NCBI GenBank assembly: GCA_937950315.1
Contig: CALFDU010000017.1
Span: 17,982 to 81,981 of the forward strand
Reading direction: 5' to 3'
Length of the DNA: 64,000 bases
Source of the DNA: an uncultured Saprospiraceae bacterium
GTDB lineage: Bacteria > Bacteroidota > Bacteroidia > Chitinophagales > Saprospiraceae
Within the stretch, counting starts at the first letter, position 1. Each line of letters starts with the position of its first letter. Below are positions 1 through 10,300 of this stretch, piece after piece. Under the pieces are notes generated by a model. That model had not been told where the DNA came from. It was given only the letters and a program-made list of their open reading frames with translations, and made no database searches. Made by a program: the position numbers and the translations under genes.

Positions 1-480
1 ATAATAACTTTGATATGCTTTTGGATTGTCAGGGAAAATTGGATCCAAATAAATCGTTCCCTCTGAACTCGAAATCACTCCATTGAATCCATCTTTACTT
101 ACAATAAATCTCATGACATGATTGCCATCTTCAGATAAAGCTTTGTAACTTTTAATATTTGGATATTTGGCAGCTAGTTTTGGAGCCATCACAGGAGCAT
201 TCCATACATCAAAAGATACCATCTTACCATCTGGAAATGGAACTTCTATGATGTCTTTGTTTCTTCTCGTTTTAGAAAAGTCTCTGTCTGAAACCTTCTT
301 TAGGTCTTTTTTGAGCTCATCCATATCTAAAGTGAATGCAGAGTAGGCTGTGGGAGTTACAATTCTGTTTCCACTTCTATAGTTGTCAATGCCTGACTTG
401 TCGAGTTTAGTCCAAGCCGACTGTGCTATTAAGTTTGGAAAAAAAAATGCAATAAAAATAAGGGATATAGAAAAGCGCAT
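1..480 (-). CDS. Reprolysin-like zinc metalloprotease, N-terminal part (runs off window)
   Basis: Open frame of 160 codons reading leftwards from ATG at 480 and leaving the window without a stop, so only the N-terminus is visible. A signal peptide (hydrophobic stretch ending NLIAQ, about residues 1-19) is followed by a segment with AYSAFTLDMDELKKDL, VPFPDGK and KYPNIKSYKAL. These blocks match the N-terminal propeptide that precedes the catalytic domain in Bacteroidota reprolysin-like (M12B-type) secreted proteases. The HExxH catalytic part would lie outside the window and cannot be checked. A -7 box lies about 40 bases upstream (522-529). Family assignment is from recalled motif similarity only. 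Confidence 0.65.
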   Translation of the reverse strand, partial: MRFSISLIFIAFFFPNLIAQSAWTKLDKSGIDNYRSGNRIVTPTAYSAFTLDMDELKKDLKKVSDRDFSKTRRNKDIIEVPFPDGKMVSFDVWNAPVMAPKLAAKYPNIKSYKALSEDGNHVMRFIVSKDGFNGVISSSEGTIYLDPIFPDNPKAYQSYY

Positions 481-521
481 GTACCTAAGATTATTTAATT
501 CTAACACCATATAGTGCCTTA

Positions 522-529
522 CAAATATA
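522..529 (-). promoter_or_regulatory. Bacteroidota -7 box for the protease gene
   Basis: On the minus strand this reads TATATTTG, a perfect TAnnTTTG -7 element, 41 bases before the ATG at 480. No -33 TTG at the usual spacing was found. Confidence 0.5.
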
Positions 530-583
530 AAATAGTCAAGCTATAAATGTGGTACTTTTTGTGTAATAATGGCGACTCCTGGA

Positions 584-3500
584 CTAAAATAAGATTTTCA
601 TCTGCCCCGAAAATGTATGTACCGTTCTATTATCTCCAGATTTCCTGCCACCATAGTTGATATTGGCGTCAATCTGCTTGCCTATCCTTTGGGTATAATT
701 AATCGACCAAACCCAATTATTACCCGTTGTAAGTCCCTGCAACATCTCCAATTCGACAGGCGATCCTGATGTCCCATTGAACTCATTCAATACATAATTT
801 AAATTGGCACTCAAGTTTGATTTTTGTAACCTCCTCCAGGTTAATTCTGCCCCTAAATCCTGAGAATTGTTTTCCTCAAACCCTTGCGTGTTTTTCTGAT
901 TCCCATAACTGTATGACAAGGTCCACCTAAGCGTTTTATTCATTCTTACAACCACTTTCGGAGTAATTGAATAGAAATCAATATCGAAATTTTTTGCAGC
1001 ATAATTTTCTGCGATGCTCACTCTTTTTCCCTGTTCTCCTTCCAGAGATATGTCTACCTTTTTCTTGACATTATATCTCGCTTTCGCAAATGTTGCAGAT
1101 CGTTGCCTCTCTTCAAATCCACTAATCAAAACTATCCGATTCTGATTTCTTCTTGTGCCAATTTCTCCATTAAATATTGTCGAACCTTGGTTGATATAAA
1201 GCGTATGATCAAAGTTGTTTCCGAAGCTTACAATCTCAGGATCCAATAGACTAAAATTAAATGAATCTGTAAATCGATTATTGGTTCCTGATGTCTTTTT
1301 TATCAAATGATACCTCGACCTCCAAAACAGTGTTCTAGTCCACTTAAAATATACGCTCTCTTTGCTAATGAACTTGGATGGACGGACATCGAGCAATTGC
1401 CTAAATTCTGTCTTAGCAGTCCTTATAAATTCATTATTAAATACCACAAATCTTTCGAAATTTCCCAAGTCTCCAAAGGGCGCAATTTCAAACTCATTTA
1501 CCTGTTGAATGTTATCAAAATTATAATCATTCCAGATATAACTTCCCTCTCCTGTCTGAACCATCAGATATCGATATTCTTGCTTCGGCTCTTGACCTGA
1601 TCCAGTTTCGTACAATGACTCTGATCTCAGCCCTTGATTGAATAAATTTACCTTGTAATTTATTCTACCAAAAAAACTTGTATTCGGGTCATTGTCTGAA
1701 ATATTTGGATTGAGAATATTTAATTCTCGATAGGTAGTATTTACGTTCAGGTCGGACCAGGATTGTCCAGTCCAATGTATATTTAATTTGTATTCATTGG
1801 TGCTGCTTTCAATCCCAAAGTCTGTGGGGTCCTCAGCCAAAGCCCAGTCATTACGCTTGTTTGCCGCCAATTGCATGTCGAGCTTCTCATTGATTTTCTT
1901 TCCTACATACACACCCATCCTCTCAAATTGGAAACTTAAATTATCTAGTTCTGAACTAAGTAATTCTAGTCGTTCGTTCTTTTCCTTATTGTAAAATCCA
2001 CCATAAAACCACCCATCTTCTCCTGGCTTATTATTAAGTTCAAAGGTGGGTATAAAAAAGGTACTTTTGATGGTACTTGATTCAGCATTTAGAAGCTCGC
2101 CGGAGGCAAGGATATTCCAGTTTTTATCATTCCATGCAAGCGAGCCAAAATTCTTGTTACCCTGATAGTTTTCAAACTGTGAAAAATGGTTGAATTGATA
2201 CAGTAAAGTCAAATTGTTTTTATACCGCAAACTGGCTTCCGCTTTCCCCAATAATTCATTGTATGAATCTTCCGTTTGATCCAAGCTCCAAATTCTTTGA
2301 AACTCTGTATCTCTGTATGGGTTTAATGCACTGAAATGGTCTTGAGCATACTCTGCAGAAAAGAAAGTACTCACCTTCCAATTTGAACCTTCTTTTAGTG
2401 GATTGGTTTGACTGTGATTAAGCATAAAAGCAGTCCCAGAATTATCATCATTGTCTATGTCAGAGAATCTATTTTGATCTGATTTGCTCAAGGCAAATTC
2501 AGCCCCTAAATTTGAATTTTTTCCCGTTTTTAAATTACCAAATAAGTTGATTAGTTGACGTTGTTTTGGTGTAATCAAGTTTATGACCGGATCATAGTTA
2601 CCCATGTTGCTTCCAACAAATTTATAGATCCTTTGATTGATGGTTAATTCTTCGTCGATTACATAAGATCCATTGTCAATTCCTACTTCAGAAAATGTCG
2701 CACCCACTGCATCAGGTCCTCCTTCCGCTGTAAATTCTAGGTACTGAATCCCAGTAACTGGATCAATTTTCAAAAAATATAGAACCGAGCTGACATCGTC
2801 TTCATCTGGGATGAATATTCCACTGATGACAGATCTTTGATCACCACTGTTAGTAAGAATGTCTAACCTTGTAGAATCAAGTTCAGCAAATCCTGAAATA
2901 TTGGTATTATCTTGCTCAGAATAGAGGTTAACGCCAAATTCCCAGTTTTCTTCTGATACTGCAACCTCACCAGCATAGACCGTTCTTAAAAAGTTCTGAT
3001 CAGTATATTCATATTCAATGATGATTCGGCTAAATTGATTGATGATATGGTTGATGGTGAATTCTACTTCAGCGGTATTGTAGTCAATCACATAATCGTA
3101 TTGTTCTCCTCTCACTAGTAGTTTTCCATCAGAATAGACCCTCTCAGTCCCGGAAAGCACGATTAAAAACCGCTCACCATCATTTCCAGTAAGTTTATAT
3201 GGTCCCTGATTTCCTTCCGTTACATCCAATGTCTGTCTTGCAAATCTTCCTCTCGATACTGCGTATGATGCACTTCCATCAATCAATGTTTCGCCCAAAG
3301 TTTGGCTATGACCCAACGAAGCACCTTGTAGTTTTTTATAGTATTTGGTGAAATAGCGATCTTTTTCATCCAAAACGTAGTCTCCGGCCTTAAGAAATGA
3401 CCTATTTTTTGATAATTCAATATATACCTTGTCAAACTCCCGTAATTGCTGTGTGTTTCCCTCTGCTTGGATTGGGATATTGTCGTCAGAAATCACTCCT

Positions 3501-4036
3501 TTTACCTCCAATCCACCTCCTAAATCACCTTGCAATGTCATATCGAAGTTGGAATTCAAAACCAAATCTTGACTATTTCCAACAGCCAAACCTCTTGAAA
3601 AACTTCCTCGATAATCAATTTTTTTAGAAGTAATAATTCGATCTGATACTTCAATATTGCCAAAATCATTTGCAATGTTGATTACGCGATCATTGAAAAG
3701 CATTTCTGTGGAATCAATTAGGCAAAATTTTTGCTGTAACACATCTGTGAAAGTTCTATATGATAGTTCAATACTGTCATTCGAAGTTTTACAGTTTGAA
3801 CTAGGTCTGATTTTTATGGTGTTTTCACCAATTTCAATACCTGTTTCATCGGTACATTCTGCAGGATTAATTTGTACTGAACTAACTATTACGGGGCCTT
3901 TTGTGAAAATAAGAGTATCCGAATGGCTGGATATCATCATTTTGTGAAATCTATTAGGTTCATTTTGAGACATACCATGCTTAATTCCGCCTAAAAGAAA
4001 GGTGAATATTAAGATACATATTTTAAAGAAAGGCAA
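584..4036 (-). CDS. Large putative outer-membrane beta-barrel protein
   Basis: 1150 residues. The N-terminus is hydrophobic and ends GMSQ, a likely signal peptide. It is only present if translation starts at the TTG at 4036: the next Met (residue 22) would remove it, and a TAG stop lies two codons upstream of the TTG. Residues about 130-350 hold conserved blocks (DMTLQGDLGGG, FLKAGDYVLDEKDR, GPYKLTGNDGE, LSGTERVYSDGK, DYVIDYNTAEVEFT) that I associate with a family of large Bacteroidota/Chlorobi envelope proteins. The second half alternates short hydrophobic and polar strands with many aromatic residues and ends in MKILF, a terminal Phe as in barrel proteins. Function unknown. Its own -7 box (4083-4090) and divergent orientation suggest monocistronic transcription. 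Confidence 0.6.
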   Translation of the reverse strand: MPFFKICILIFTFLLGGIKHGMSQNEPNRFHKMMISSHSDTLIFTKGPVIVSSVQINPAECTDETGIEIGENTIKIRPSSNCKTSNDSIELSYRTFTDVLQQKFCLIDSTEMLFNDRVINIANDFGNIEVSDRIITSKKIDYRGSFSRGLAVGNSQDLVLNSNFDMTLQGDLGGGLEVKGVISDDNIPIQAEGNTQQLREFDKVYIELSKNRSFLKAGDYVLDEKDRYFTKYYKKLQGASLGHSQTLGETLIDGSASYAVSRGRFARQTLDVTEGNQGPYKLTGNDGERFLIVLSGTERVYSDGKLLVRGEQYDYVIDYNTAEVEFTINHIINQFSRIIIEYEYTDQNFLRTVYAGEVAVSEENWEFGVNLYSEQDNTNISGFAELDSTRLDILTNSGDQRSVISGIFIPDEDDVSSVLYFLKIDPVTGIQYLEFTAEGGPDAVGATFSEVGIDNGSYVIDEELTINQRIYKFVGSNMGNYDPVINLITPKQRQLINLFGNLKTGKNSNLGAEFALSKSDQNRFSDIDNDDNSGTAFMLNHSQTNPLKEGSNWKVSTFFSAEYAQDHFSALNPYRDTEFQRIWSLDQTEDSYNELLGKAEASLRYKNNLTLLYQFNHFSQFENYQGNKNFGSLAWNDKNWNILASGELLNAESSTIKSTFFIPTFELNNKPGEDGWFYGGFYNKEKNERLELLSSELDNLSFQFERMGVYVGKKINEKLDMQLAANKRNDWALAEDPTDFGIESSTNEYKLNIHWTGQSWSDLNVNTTYRELNILNPNISDNDPNTSFFGRINYKVNLFNQGLRSESLYETGSGQEPKQEYRYLMVQTGEGSYIWNDYNFDNIQQVNEFEIAPFGDLGNFERFVVFNNEFIRTAKTEFRQLLDVRPSKFISKESVYFKWTRTLFWRSRYHLIKKTSGTNNRFTDSFNFSLLDPEIVSFGNNFDHTLYINQGSTIFNGEIGTRRNQNRIVLISGFEERQRSATFAKARYNVKKKVDISLEGEQGKRVSIAENYAAKNFDIDFYSITPKVVVRMNKTLRWTLSYSYGNQKNTQGFEENNSQDLGAELTWRRLQKSNLSANLNYVLNEFNGTSGSPVELEMLQGLTTGNNWVWSINYTQRIGKQIDANINYGGRKSGDNRTVHTFSGQMKILF

Positions 4037-4082
4037 GACCTATTTTTATTTAAGATATTGGTTTAAAATGACTTATAAATTA

Positions 4083-4090
4083 CAAATTTA
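4083..4090 (-). promoter_or_regulatory. -7 box for the barrel protein gene
   Basis: Minus strand reads TAAATTTG, fitting TAnnTTTG, 47 bases before the TTG start at 4036. No convincing -33 element. Confidence 0.45.
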
Positions 4091-4220
4091 TTACATATAT
4101 TTGTAAAGTTTCATGAAAAGGTTGCTTATTATTCTATAAGTAAACGTATCCATCCCTATAATTAGTTGCAGTTATCATTATTGATGAGGAATTATAAGTG
4201 AATAAACACTTTTATGGTGC

Positions 4221-4249
4221 TTGAACTGACGTTTTATTGCCTATATTTG
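4221..4249 (+). promoter_or_regulatory. Promoter of the peroxidase gene
   Basis: TTG at 4221-4223 and TATATTTG at 4242-4249 separated by 18 bases: a good Bacteroidota sigma-A type promoter (TTG, spacer, TAnnTTTG). It gives a leader of about 45 bases before the ATG at 4303. Confidence 0.65.
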
Positions 4250-4302
4250 CCCTCTGAAATCAATATTGAAATTCAATAAATCCATAAGGCGAACAACAAT
4301 TT

Positions 4303-6210
4303 ATGTTTTCAATTAAAGAAAATTTCTGCTGGGTCATTGCTTTTTTTGCATTCTTATCTAGTATGCAAGCCCAAGAAGTAAGGACAATTGATGGTTCAGA
4401 GAACAATCTAGCCAACCCTGAATGGGGAGCACATGGCACTCAGATTTTGAGACTTACGGACGTCAATTATGTGGACGGTTCAGGTCTTATTAATGATGAA
4501 TTCATGCCCAACGAAAGAAGGGTTTCCAACGTAATATTCAATCAAGAAGGGTTAATAAATGATTTTGATAGTCACTCTGACTATGTATGGGCCTTTGGTC
4601 AATTTCTTGATCACGATATTTCACTTGTAGAAAGTAACATAGCAGAAGATATTTCTATAATTGTACCGAATGGTGATGAAGTTTTCCCTGTTGGAAGCAC
4701 AATCAGTCTCGCAAGATCTACTGCCGTTGAAGGTACAGGTGTTGGCGCAGATAATCCTCGACAATATAGCAATGAGGTTACGGCATATTTGGATGGTTCT
4801 GTTGTTTATGGATCTTCAATTGAAAGAGCCACTTGGCTGAGAACAAATGCCGGAGACGGTAAATTAAAAACTTCAGAAGGAGACTTACTTCCATGGAATA
4901 CCATGTCTGGAGAATACAATGATGATTTTGACCCAACTGCCCCATTTATGGCAGACGATACCAGATCTGGAGATAAAATGTTTGTAGCTGGGGACATAAG
5001 AGCAAACGAAAATCCTTTACTTCTTACGATACACACAATGTTTGTAAGAGAACATAATAGACTTTGTGATGTTTTCGCCAATCAAAATCCGAATTGGGAT
5101 GGAGAACGCCTGTATCAGGAGTCAAGAAGAATGATAGGCGCTTATATTCAGTCCATAACATATGAAGAATGGTTGCCTTCTATCGATATCGATATTCCTG
5201 AATATACCAGTTATAAGCCAAATGTTAATCCAGGTATCAACAATGTTTTTTCAGCTGCAGCTTTTAGAATGGGTCACACCTTGATCAATAGTCAGATTAT
5301 AAGAATGAATAACGATGGAGAGATTATCAGTCAAGGTAATTTATCCCTTAAAGATGCTTTTTTCCGACCATTGGAAATTTTATTTGCAGGTGGAATAGAA
5401 CCATATGCAAAAGGAATGGCTACTCAAGTCCAACAGGAAATGGATGCCAAAGTAATCGATGATGTTAGGAATTTCCTATTTGGAAATGGTACTGGAGGTT
5501 TAGATTTAGCTGCTATCAATATCGCTAGAGGAAGAGATAGAGGTTTATCTGATTTCAATACCATTCGCGATAATTTTGGATTGGCTAAGCTTAACAATTG
5601 GAGTGACCTTACAGATGACATAAACGAAGCCACTTTGCTTCAGAATCTATATGGAAATGTTGATAATCTAGACCCTTGGGTTGGAATGTTGGCTGAAAAG
5701 CATATTGAAGGTTCAATGTTTGGAGACTTAGTAAGCATCATCATAGAACGCCAGTTCCAAGACTTAAGAGATGGTGATAGATTTTATTATGAAAATGATC
5801 CTGCGTTGTCTGAATCAAGAAAACAAATGATCAAAGACACAAGACTCAACGATATCATCATGAGAAATTGTGACATCGAAGTCATGCAAGAAAATGTATT
5901 CTCGGCAATGCCACATAGTGATATTCCTGATGGTCCTGACCTAGTAGAATCGCACTTAGAAGCCGCTATTTATCCTAATCCAGTAAGAGAAGGTACTCAG
6001 TTGAAAATCTTCGGACAGAAAGAAGAAGCTGTTACAGTGAGAATATTCGACAATCACGGTAGATTGCTTTATTCTGCATCAGATAATATCGTTGAAGGAG
6101 ACAATTTCTTAAATCTATCGATGCAAACTCAGGACTGGCGTAATGGATTTTATAGCCTTGTAATTACCACTGAGGATAAGATTAAGACACTTAAGTTTAC
6201 CATTCAGTAA
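4303..6210 (+). CDS. Secreted animal-type haem peroxidase with T9SS type A sorting domain
   Basis: 635 residues: signal peptide ending SSMQAQ, then an animal haem peroxidase domain (peroxidasin/myeloperoxidase superfamily). The distal-side motif FGQFLDHDIS places the distal His at residue 104 beside a calcium-type Asp. TMFVREHNRLCD is the conserved Arg-His block, and AAFRMGHTLI carries the proximal His (residue 325). ARGRDRGL matches the family's C-terminal conserved block. From about residue 555 a T9SS type A sorting domain follows (IYPNPVREG, FDNHGRLLY, GFYSLVIT), so the enzyme is predicted to be exported and attached or released at the cell surface. Likely reaction: H2O2-dependent oxidation of small substrates or halides; the substrate cannot be told. 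Own promoter at 4221-4249. Confidence 0.88.
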   Translation: MFSIKENFCWVIAFFAFLSSMQAQEVRTIDGSENNLANPEWGAHGTQILRLTDVNYVDGSGLINDEFMPNERRVSNVIFNQEGLINDFDSHSDYVWAFGQFLDHDISLVESNIAEDISIIVPNGDEVFPVGSTISLARSTAVEGTGVGADNPRQYSNEVTAYLDGSVVYGSSIERATWLRTNAGDGKLKTSEGDLLPWNTMSGEYNDDFDPTAPFMADDTRSGDKMFVAGDIRANENPLLLTIHTMFVREHNRLCDVFANQNPNWDGERLYQESRRMIGAYIQSITYEEWLPSIDIDIPEYTSYKPNVNPGINNVFSAAAFRMGHTLINSQIIRMNNDGEIISQGNLSLKDAFFRPLEILFAGGIEPYAKGMATQVQQEMDAKVIDDVRNFLFGNGTGGLDLAAINIARGRDRGLSDFNTIRDNFGLAKLNNWSDLTDDINEATLLQNLYGNVDNLDPWVGMLAEKHIEGSMFGDLVSIIIERQFQDLRDGDRFYYENDPALSESRKQMIKDTRLNDIIMRNCDIEVMQENVFSAMPHSDIPDGPDLVESHLEAAIYPNPVREGTQLKIFGQKEEAVTVRIFDNHGRLLYSASDNIVEGDNFLNLSMQTQDWRNGFYSLVITTEDKIKTLKFTIQ

Positions 6211-6237
6211 ACAACATCTTGTATTTTTTTAATATAT

Positions 6238-6261
6238 TTTATACCTAATTTAGGGTATAAA
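6238..6261 (+). promoter_or_regulatory. Inverted repeat, candidate operator
   Basis: TTTATACC at 6238-6245 and GGTATAAA at 6254-6261 are exact inverted repeats, with inner CTAA/TTAG also complementary. A similar element, TATACCCT-n4-AGGGTATA, lies at 24795-24814 before another surface-protein gene. It lies between the peroxidase stop and the regulator gene (6557) and could alternatively act as a weak hairpin at the end of the peroxidase transcript. Confidence 0.4.
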
Positions 6262-6475
6262 TACTGGATATTCATTAATTTGATCATCTGACGAAATTGT
6301 ACGTACTTATTTAGAATACATTATATACGTTCTTTCAAATTTTTTGAACGTTTCGTAAAAGTATTTTCTCAATGAGGTATAGCAATTTTTCCATATTTCA
6401 TTGATAGTTAACGCTTAGTGTATTACATAATTTCGTAATGTGTTTTATAGTAAAAATGTAACCTTAGATTGGCAC

Positions 6476-6483
6476 TACATTTG
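6476..6483 (+). promoter_or_regulatory. -7 box upstream of the response regulator
   Basis: TACATTTG, a perfect TAnnTTTG, 73 bases before the ATG at 6557. No TTG at the expected -33 distance, which would fit an activator-dependent promoter. Confidence 0.5.
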
Positions 6484-6556
6484 CTCAACTAGGGAAGAGA
6501 GTTAGGTCTATGGACCACTTTCAATAAACGAATTATTTTAAATCTTAATAACTTAT

Positions 6557-7240
6557 ATGCCAACGGTTAAAACTGTAATTGTTGATCCCCAGTTAATGTT
6601 TGTACAAGGCTTACAAGCACATTTGACTATTCAAAAAGAATTGGATGTAGAAGTGCTTACAACTTTGACAGATGGTGGAAATATAAGACAGGAGCTTTCA
6701 AAGTTTCCTGAAGTGGATTTATTGATTATGGAATTGAATCTGAAAGGTGAAGATGGATTGGAATTAATTCCAATGGTTAGAAAATACTTTCAAGATTTGA
6801 AAATACTAATCTGTACTTCATACGATGATTACAGATATGTGAAAGAAGCATTAATAAACGGCGCTGACGGTTATATTTTGAAATCAAATTCTCTAGAGCA
6901 TTTGATGCAAGGTATAGTCGATGTCCTTGATAATAATAGATACATCGCTCCTGGTTTGCACATTACCCCTCCAAACCATAAAAAGACATCAAAGGATACT
7001 GCTCAACCAAAAAATAGGTTTGAGGATCGATTTATTATTAAAAGAAAATTGACGAAAAGAGAACATGAAGTTTTGTCTCTGATCGCTCAAGCAAAGAACA
7101 ACAAAGAAATAGCGGAGCAGCTATTTATAAGTGATCAAACTGTTTGTGTTCATAGGAAGAACATTATGAGGAAATTGGGCGTAAGAAATACGGTCAATTT
7201 AATCAAAATGGCCCTGGAACATCAGCTTGTTCAATACTAA
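6557..7240 (+). CDS. Atypical NarL/LuxR-family response regulator (Glu at the phospho-acceptor site)
   Basis: 227 residues: receiver domain (about 4-125) and C-terminal LuxR-type helix-turn-helix (about 158-222; LTKREHEVLSLIAQ, NKEIAEQLFISDQTVCVHRKN). In the receiver, the strand that normally carries the phosphorylated Asp reads LLIMELNLKGEDG, so residue 59 is Glu (codon GAA at 6731-6733). The usual double acidic pair near the N-terminus is reduced to VDP, while the switch Thr/Ser (ICTSY) and conserved Lys (LKSNS) remain. Glu at this site often mimics phosphorylation, so the regulator may be constitutively active or controlled without a kinase; that is inference. No kinase gene is adjacent. 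It stands directly upstream of the dockerin-tailed surface protein gene at 7352. Confidence 0.85.
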   Translation: MPTVKTVIVDPQLMFVQGLQAHLTIQKELDVEVLTTLTDGGNIRQELSKFPEVDLLIMELNLKGEDGLELIPMVRKYFQDLKILICTSYDDYRYVKEALINGADGYILKSNSLEHLMQGIVDVLDNNRYIAPGLHITPPNHKKTSKDTAQPKNRFEDRFIIKRKLTKREHEVLSLIAQAKNNKEIAEQLFISDQTVCVHRKNIMRKLGVRNTVNLIKMALEHQLVQY

Positions 7241-7351
7241 GAATAATACAGGACTTTACCTCCCCCGGTACTCTTTTCCCTGCTAAACTGAACGTTAGAA
7301 AAAATTACATGAATTATTTGCGCAAGCGAATAAACAAAACCGATTTTAACA

Positions 7352-10300
7352 ATGAAATCACTAACGTTTACAACACGTACAATTGCATCTAAAGCTGGAA
7401 AAAATGCTTTATTGTGCACCTTATTAATTTTAGGATTCTTCAGCACTAATCCGCTGATGGCACAATGTCCACTACCATGTGGAAACACGCAATTATCTGT
7501 TAATGGAAGCTGTGAGGCAGAAATAACTCCAGGTACAATATTAACAGGAACGCTCGATGGCACATGTGCTTATAGAGTAATTATTACAGATTTAGACGAT
7601 AATCTTATTGCTGAGTCAGAACTATTTGGAGGTGTATTATTGCATCCAACTATTTCTGTTAGTGATGGAACAGACTTCAAAGCAAGTGTAGCGTACACGG
7701 ATGCTGATGGAGACGAATTTTCGTGTTGGAGTTATCTTACATTGGAAGATAAGTTGGCACCAAGTGTTGTTTGTCTAGATGATGTAACAGTAGCTTGTAC
7801 AAAAAGCCATTCTGACGATTTAATGACTTCAGCCAACCAGTGTCATACTGCAGAGTCTACAGACAATGTAAGTACCGATCCTGACGTGTTTGAATTCGCA
7901 ATCGATGTAGCAAATTCTGCTTTACCTTGGGAGGTTATTACAGCCGCTCAGTTAAACATGGGAATTAGTTTTTCAGGTGTTGCTGCACCATTCGACGTTA
8001 CGTTGGTAGGACCAGATGGTGCTTCTTATAGTGCGATGTATTCTCCAGCAGATGGAGTGAATGTGATGGCATTGATCGGACTTCAGGCCAGAGATGATAT
8101 GGCCAATGGAGAATGGACAGTATTATTAAATACTTCAGGAATTGCTTCAATCAGTACAGCAGTTATGTGTATTGAAAGTACATCAATTTTTATTGATTCT
8201 CCAGATATCACTGACAACTGTTCAGATACTTCTGTAGACTTTTTATCAGATGATTTGATTGATTTAGATTGTGAAGGTCAGACTGCACCTATATGTGCTT
8301 TCGAAAGAATTATTTTATATAGAGCTGTTGATGGATCTGATAACTACTCACCAACATGTAGTTTTACAATTTGCTATGAAAAACCTTCTCTGGTATCTGC
8401 TGAATTTGTATTTCCACCTAACGTGGATCTAACTTGCCAGCTTGATGATACCGATGGAGATGGGATTCCTGATTTTAATTTTAGCTCTTGGGATACCAAC
8501 CAAAATGGTTACCCAGATCCTTCTGATGTAGGAGTAGGCTATCCAAGCATAGATGGTATCGATTTAATTCCAGGAGAAGAAAATTTATGTAAAATTTCTG
8601 TAGCTTATACTGATACAGTAATTGACATCTGTGATGGTGGTGGTTCATTCAAAGTTTTGAGAACTTGGACAGTTTTAGATTGGTGCGAAGGAACTTCAAG
8701 AACTTGGGTTCAGTCAATAAAAGTTGAAGATGATCAACCTCCATTTTTGGTTTGTCCTGCAGATACATTGACTTTTGAAGCAGCTGGTTATTCATGTACG
8801 GCTGACATAACTTTTGATCCTTTAAGTACTACTGACAAGACAGGTGTTCAATTTTTATTCGATTGCTCAAATGTTACTTTCGAAGTAGAATACTTGACTG
8901 CTGATGATAGAGACGTAAATGAAGTTGATCAACCGTTTACACCAGCAATAAATAACAATGATGGAACATTTACCGCTGAAAATTTACCAGCAGATACTGT
9001 GTGGGTGAGATATGTAGCAACCGATGCATGTGGTAATGTATCTGAATGTAGATTTGAAATATTTATAAGAGACAACGGCGCACCATTTGCCATTTGCGAT
9101 CAGTTTACTGCTGTAGCTTTGAGTGAGGATGGATGGGCTAGAGCCAATGCAATTTCTTTTGACGACGGCTCTTACGATGCATGCACAGATGACGTGACAT
9201 TCCAAGTAAGAAGACCTAGCACGCCTTGTAGCGCATTGCCGGATTACGATAGAGATGATACCTTGTTCGGCGACTATGTGCAGTTCTGCTGCGCTGATGC
9301 AGCGGAGGAATTTGTTCCAGTTGTGTTACTCGTAACAGATGCGTCTGGAAACACAAATACTTGTATGGTCAATGTTGAAGTTCAAGACAAATTTGGTCCT
9401 GATGTAACTTGTCCACAAACCAACATTACGTTGACATGTGGTCAATATGATGCGGATGATTTATATGGTACTCCAAATAGACCAACAATTACAGATAACT
9501 GCACACCAAATATCGTTGCTGAATATGAAGATAGTGTCAGTATAGATGATGCCTGTGGAACAGGAACAGTTACAAGAAGATGGTTTTATACATTGGGAGC
9601 AAACAGAATTGATCTTGATGACTGTACACAGAGAATTACCATTGATTCAGACTTTAATTCTGTAATTGTATTCCCAGGTGATTTAGATATTGATTGTTCT
9701 GAAGTTGCTACTTCATTGAATGGTCCTACGATCAACGGAGTGCACGTAACTGATTACGAAGGATGCGCTAATTTTGCATATGCATTTGAAGATCAAAGAT
9801 TTAATAATGTTGATGATATATGCTTTAAGATTATCAGAACACACACTGTCATTGATTGGTGTGTATATGTTCCAAATTCAGGAAACAATGCTGGTTTCTA
9901 TACAGATACACAAGTAATAAGAGTATCCAATACCGCACCTCCAAGTATTCAAGAATGTGCAATGGAAATCTCTCAATCACTTGATGAGACAACATGTATG
10001 AATAGAGTAAGGTTGAATGTGCCTTGGGGATTTGATGACTGTATTCAAGAGCCAATCTTGCCTCATGATATGGGATATAATATCATGACCAATGGACAAA
10101 TTGTCGAGGAGGTAGCTTCTATCTCAACAACAGATGGAACCATTACTTTGCAACCACTTCCGAAAGGAACACATACTGCCAATTTCTTTATTTTCAATAG
10201 TTGCAACAATCCGCCAGCTACTTGTTCAGTGGATATAGTTGTTACAGAAACGGATACAATACCACCAGTACCTTATTGCTTTGGTGGCATCACAACAGTA

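Noticed and set aside
4096..4103. Plus-strand TATATTTG 200 bases before the peroxidase
   Set aside because: A better placed promoter with TTG and correct spacing exists at 4221-4249; this one may be chance in AT-rich DNA.
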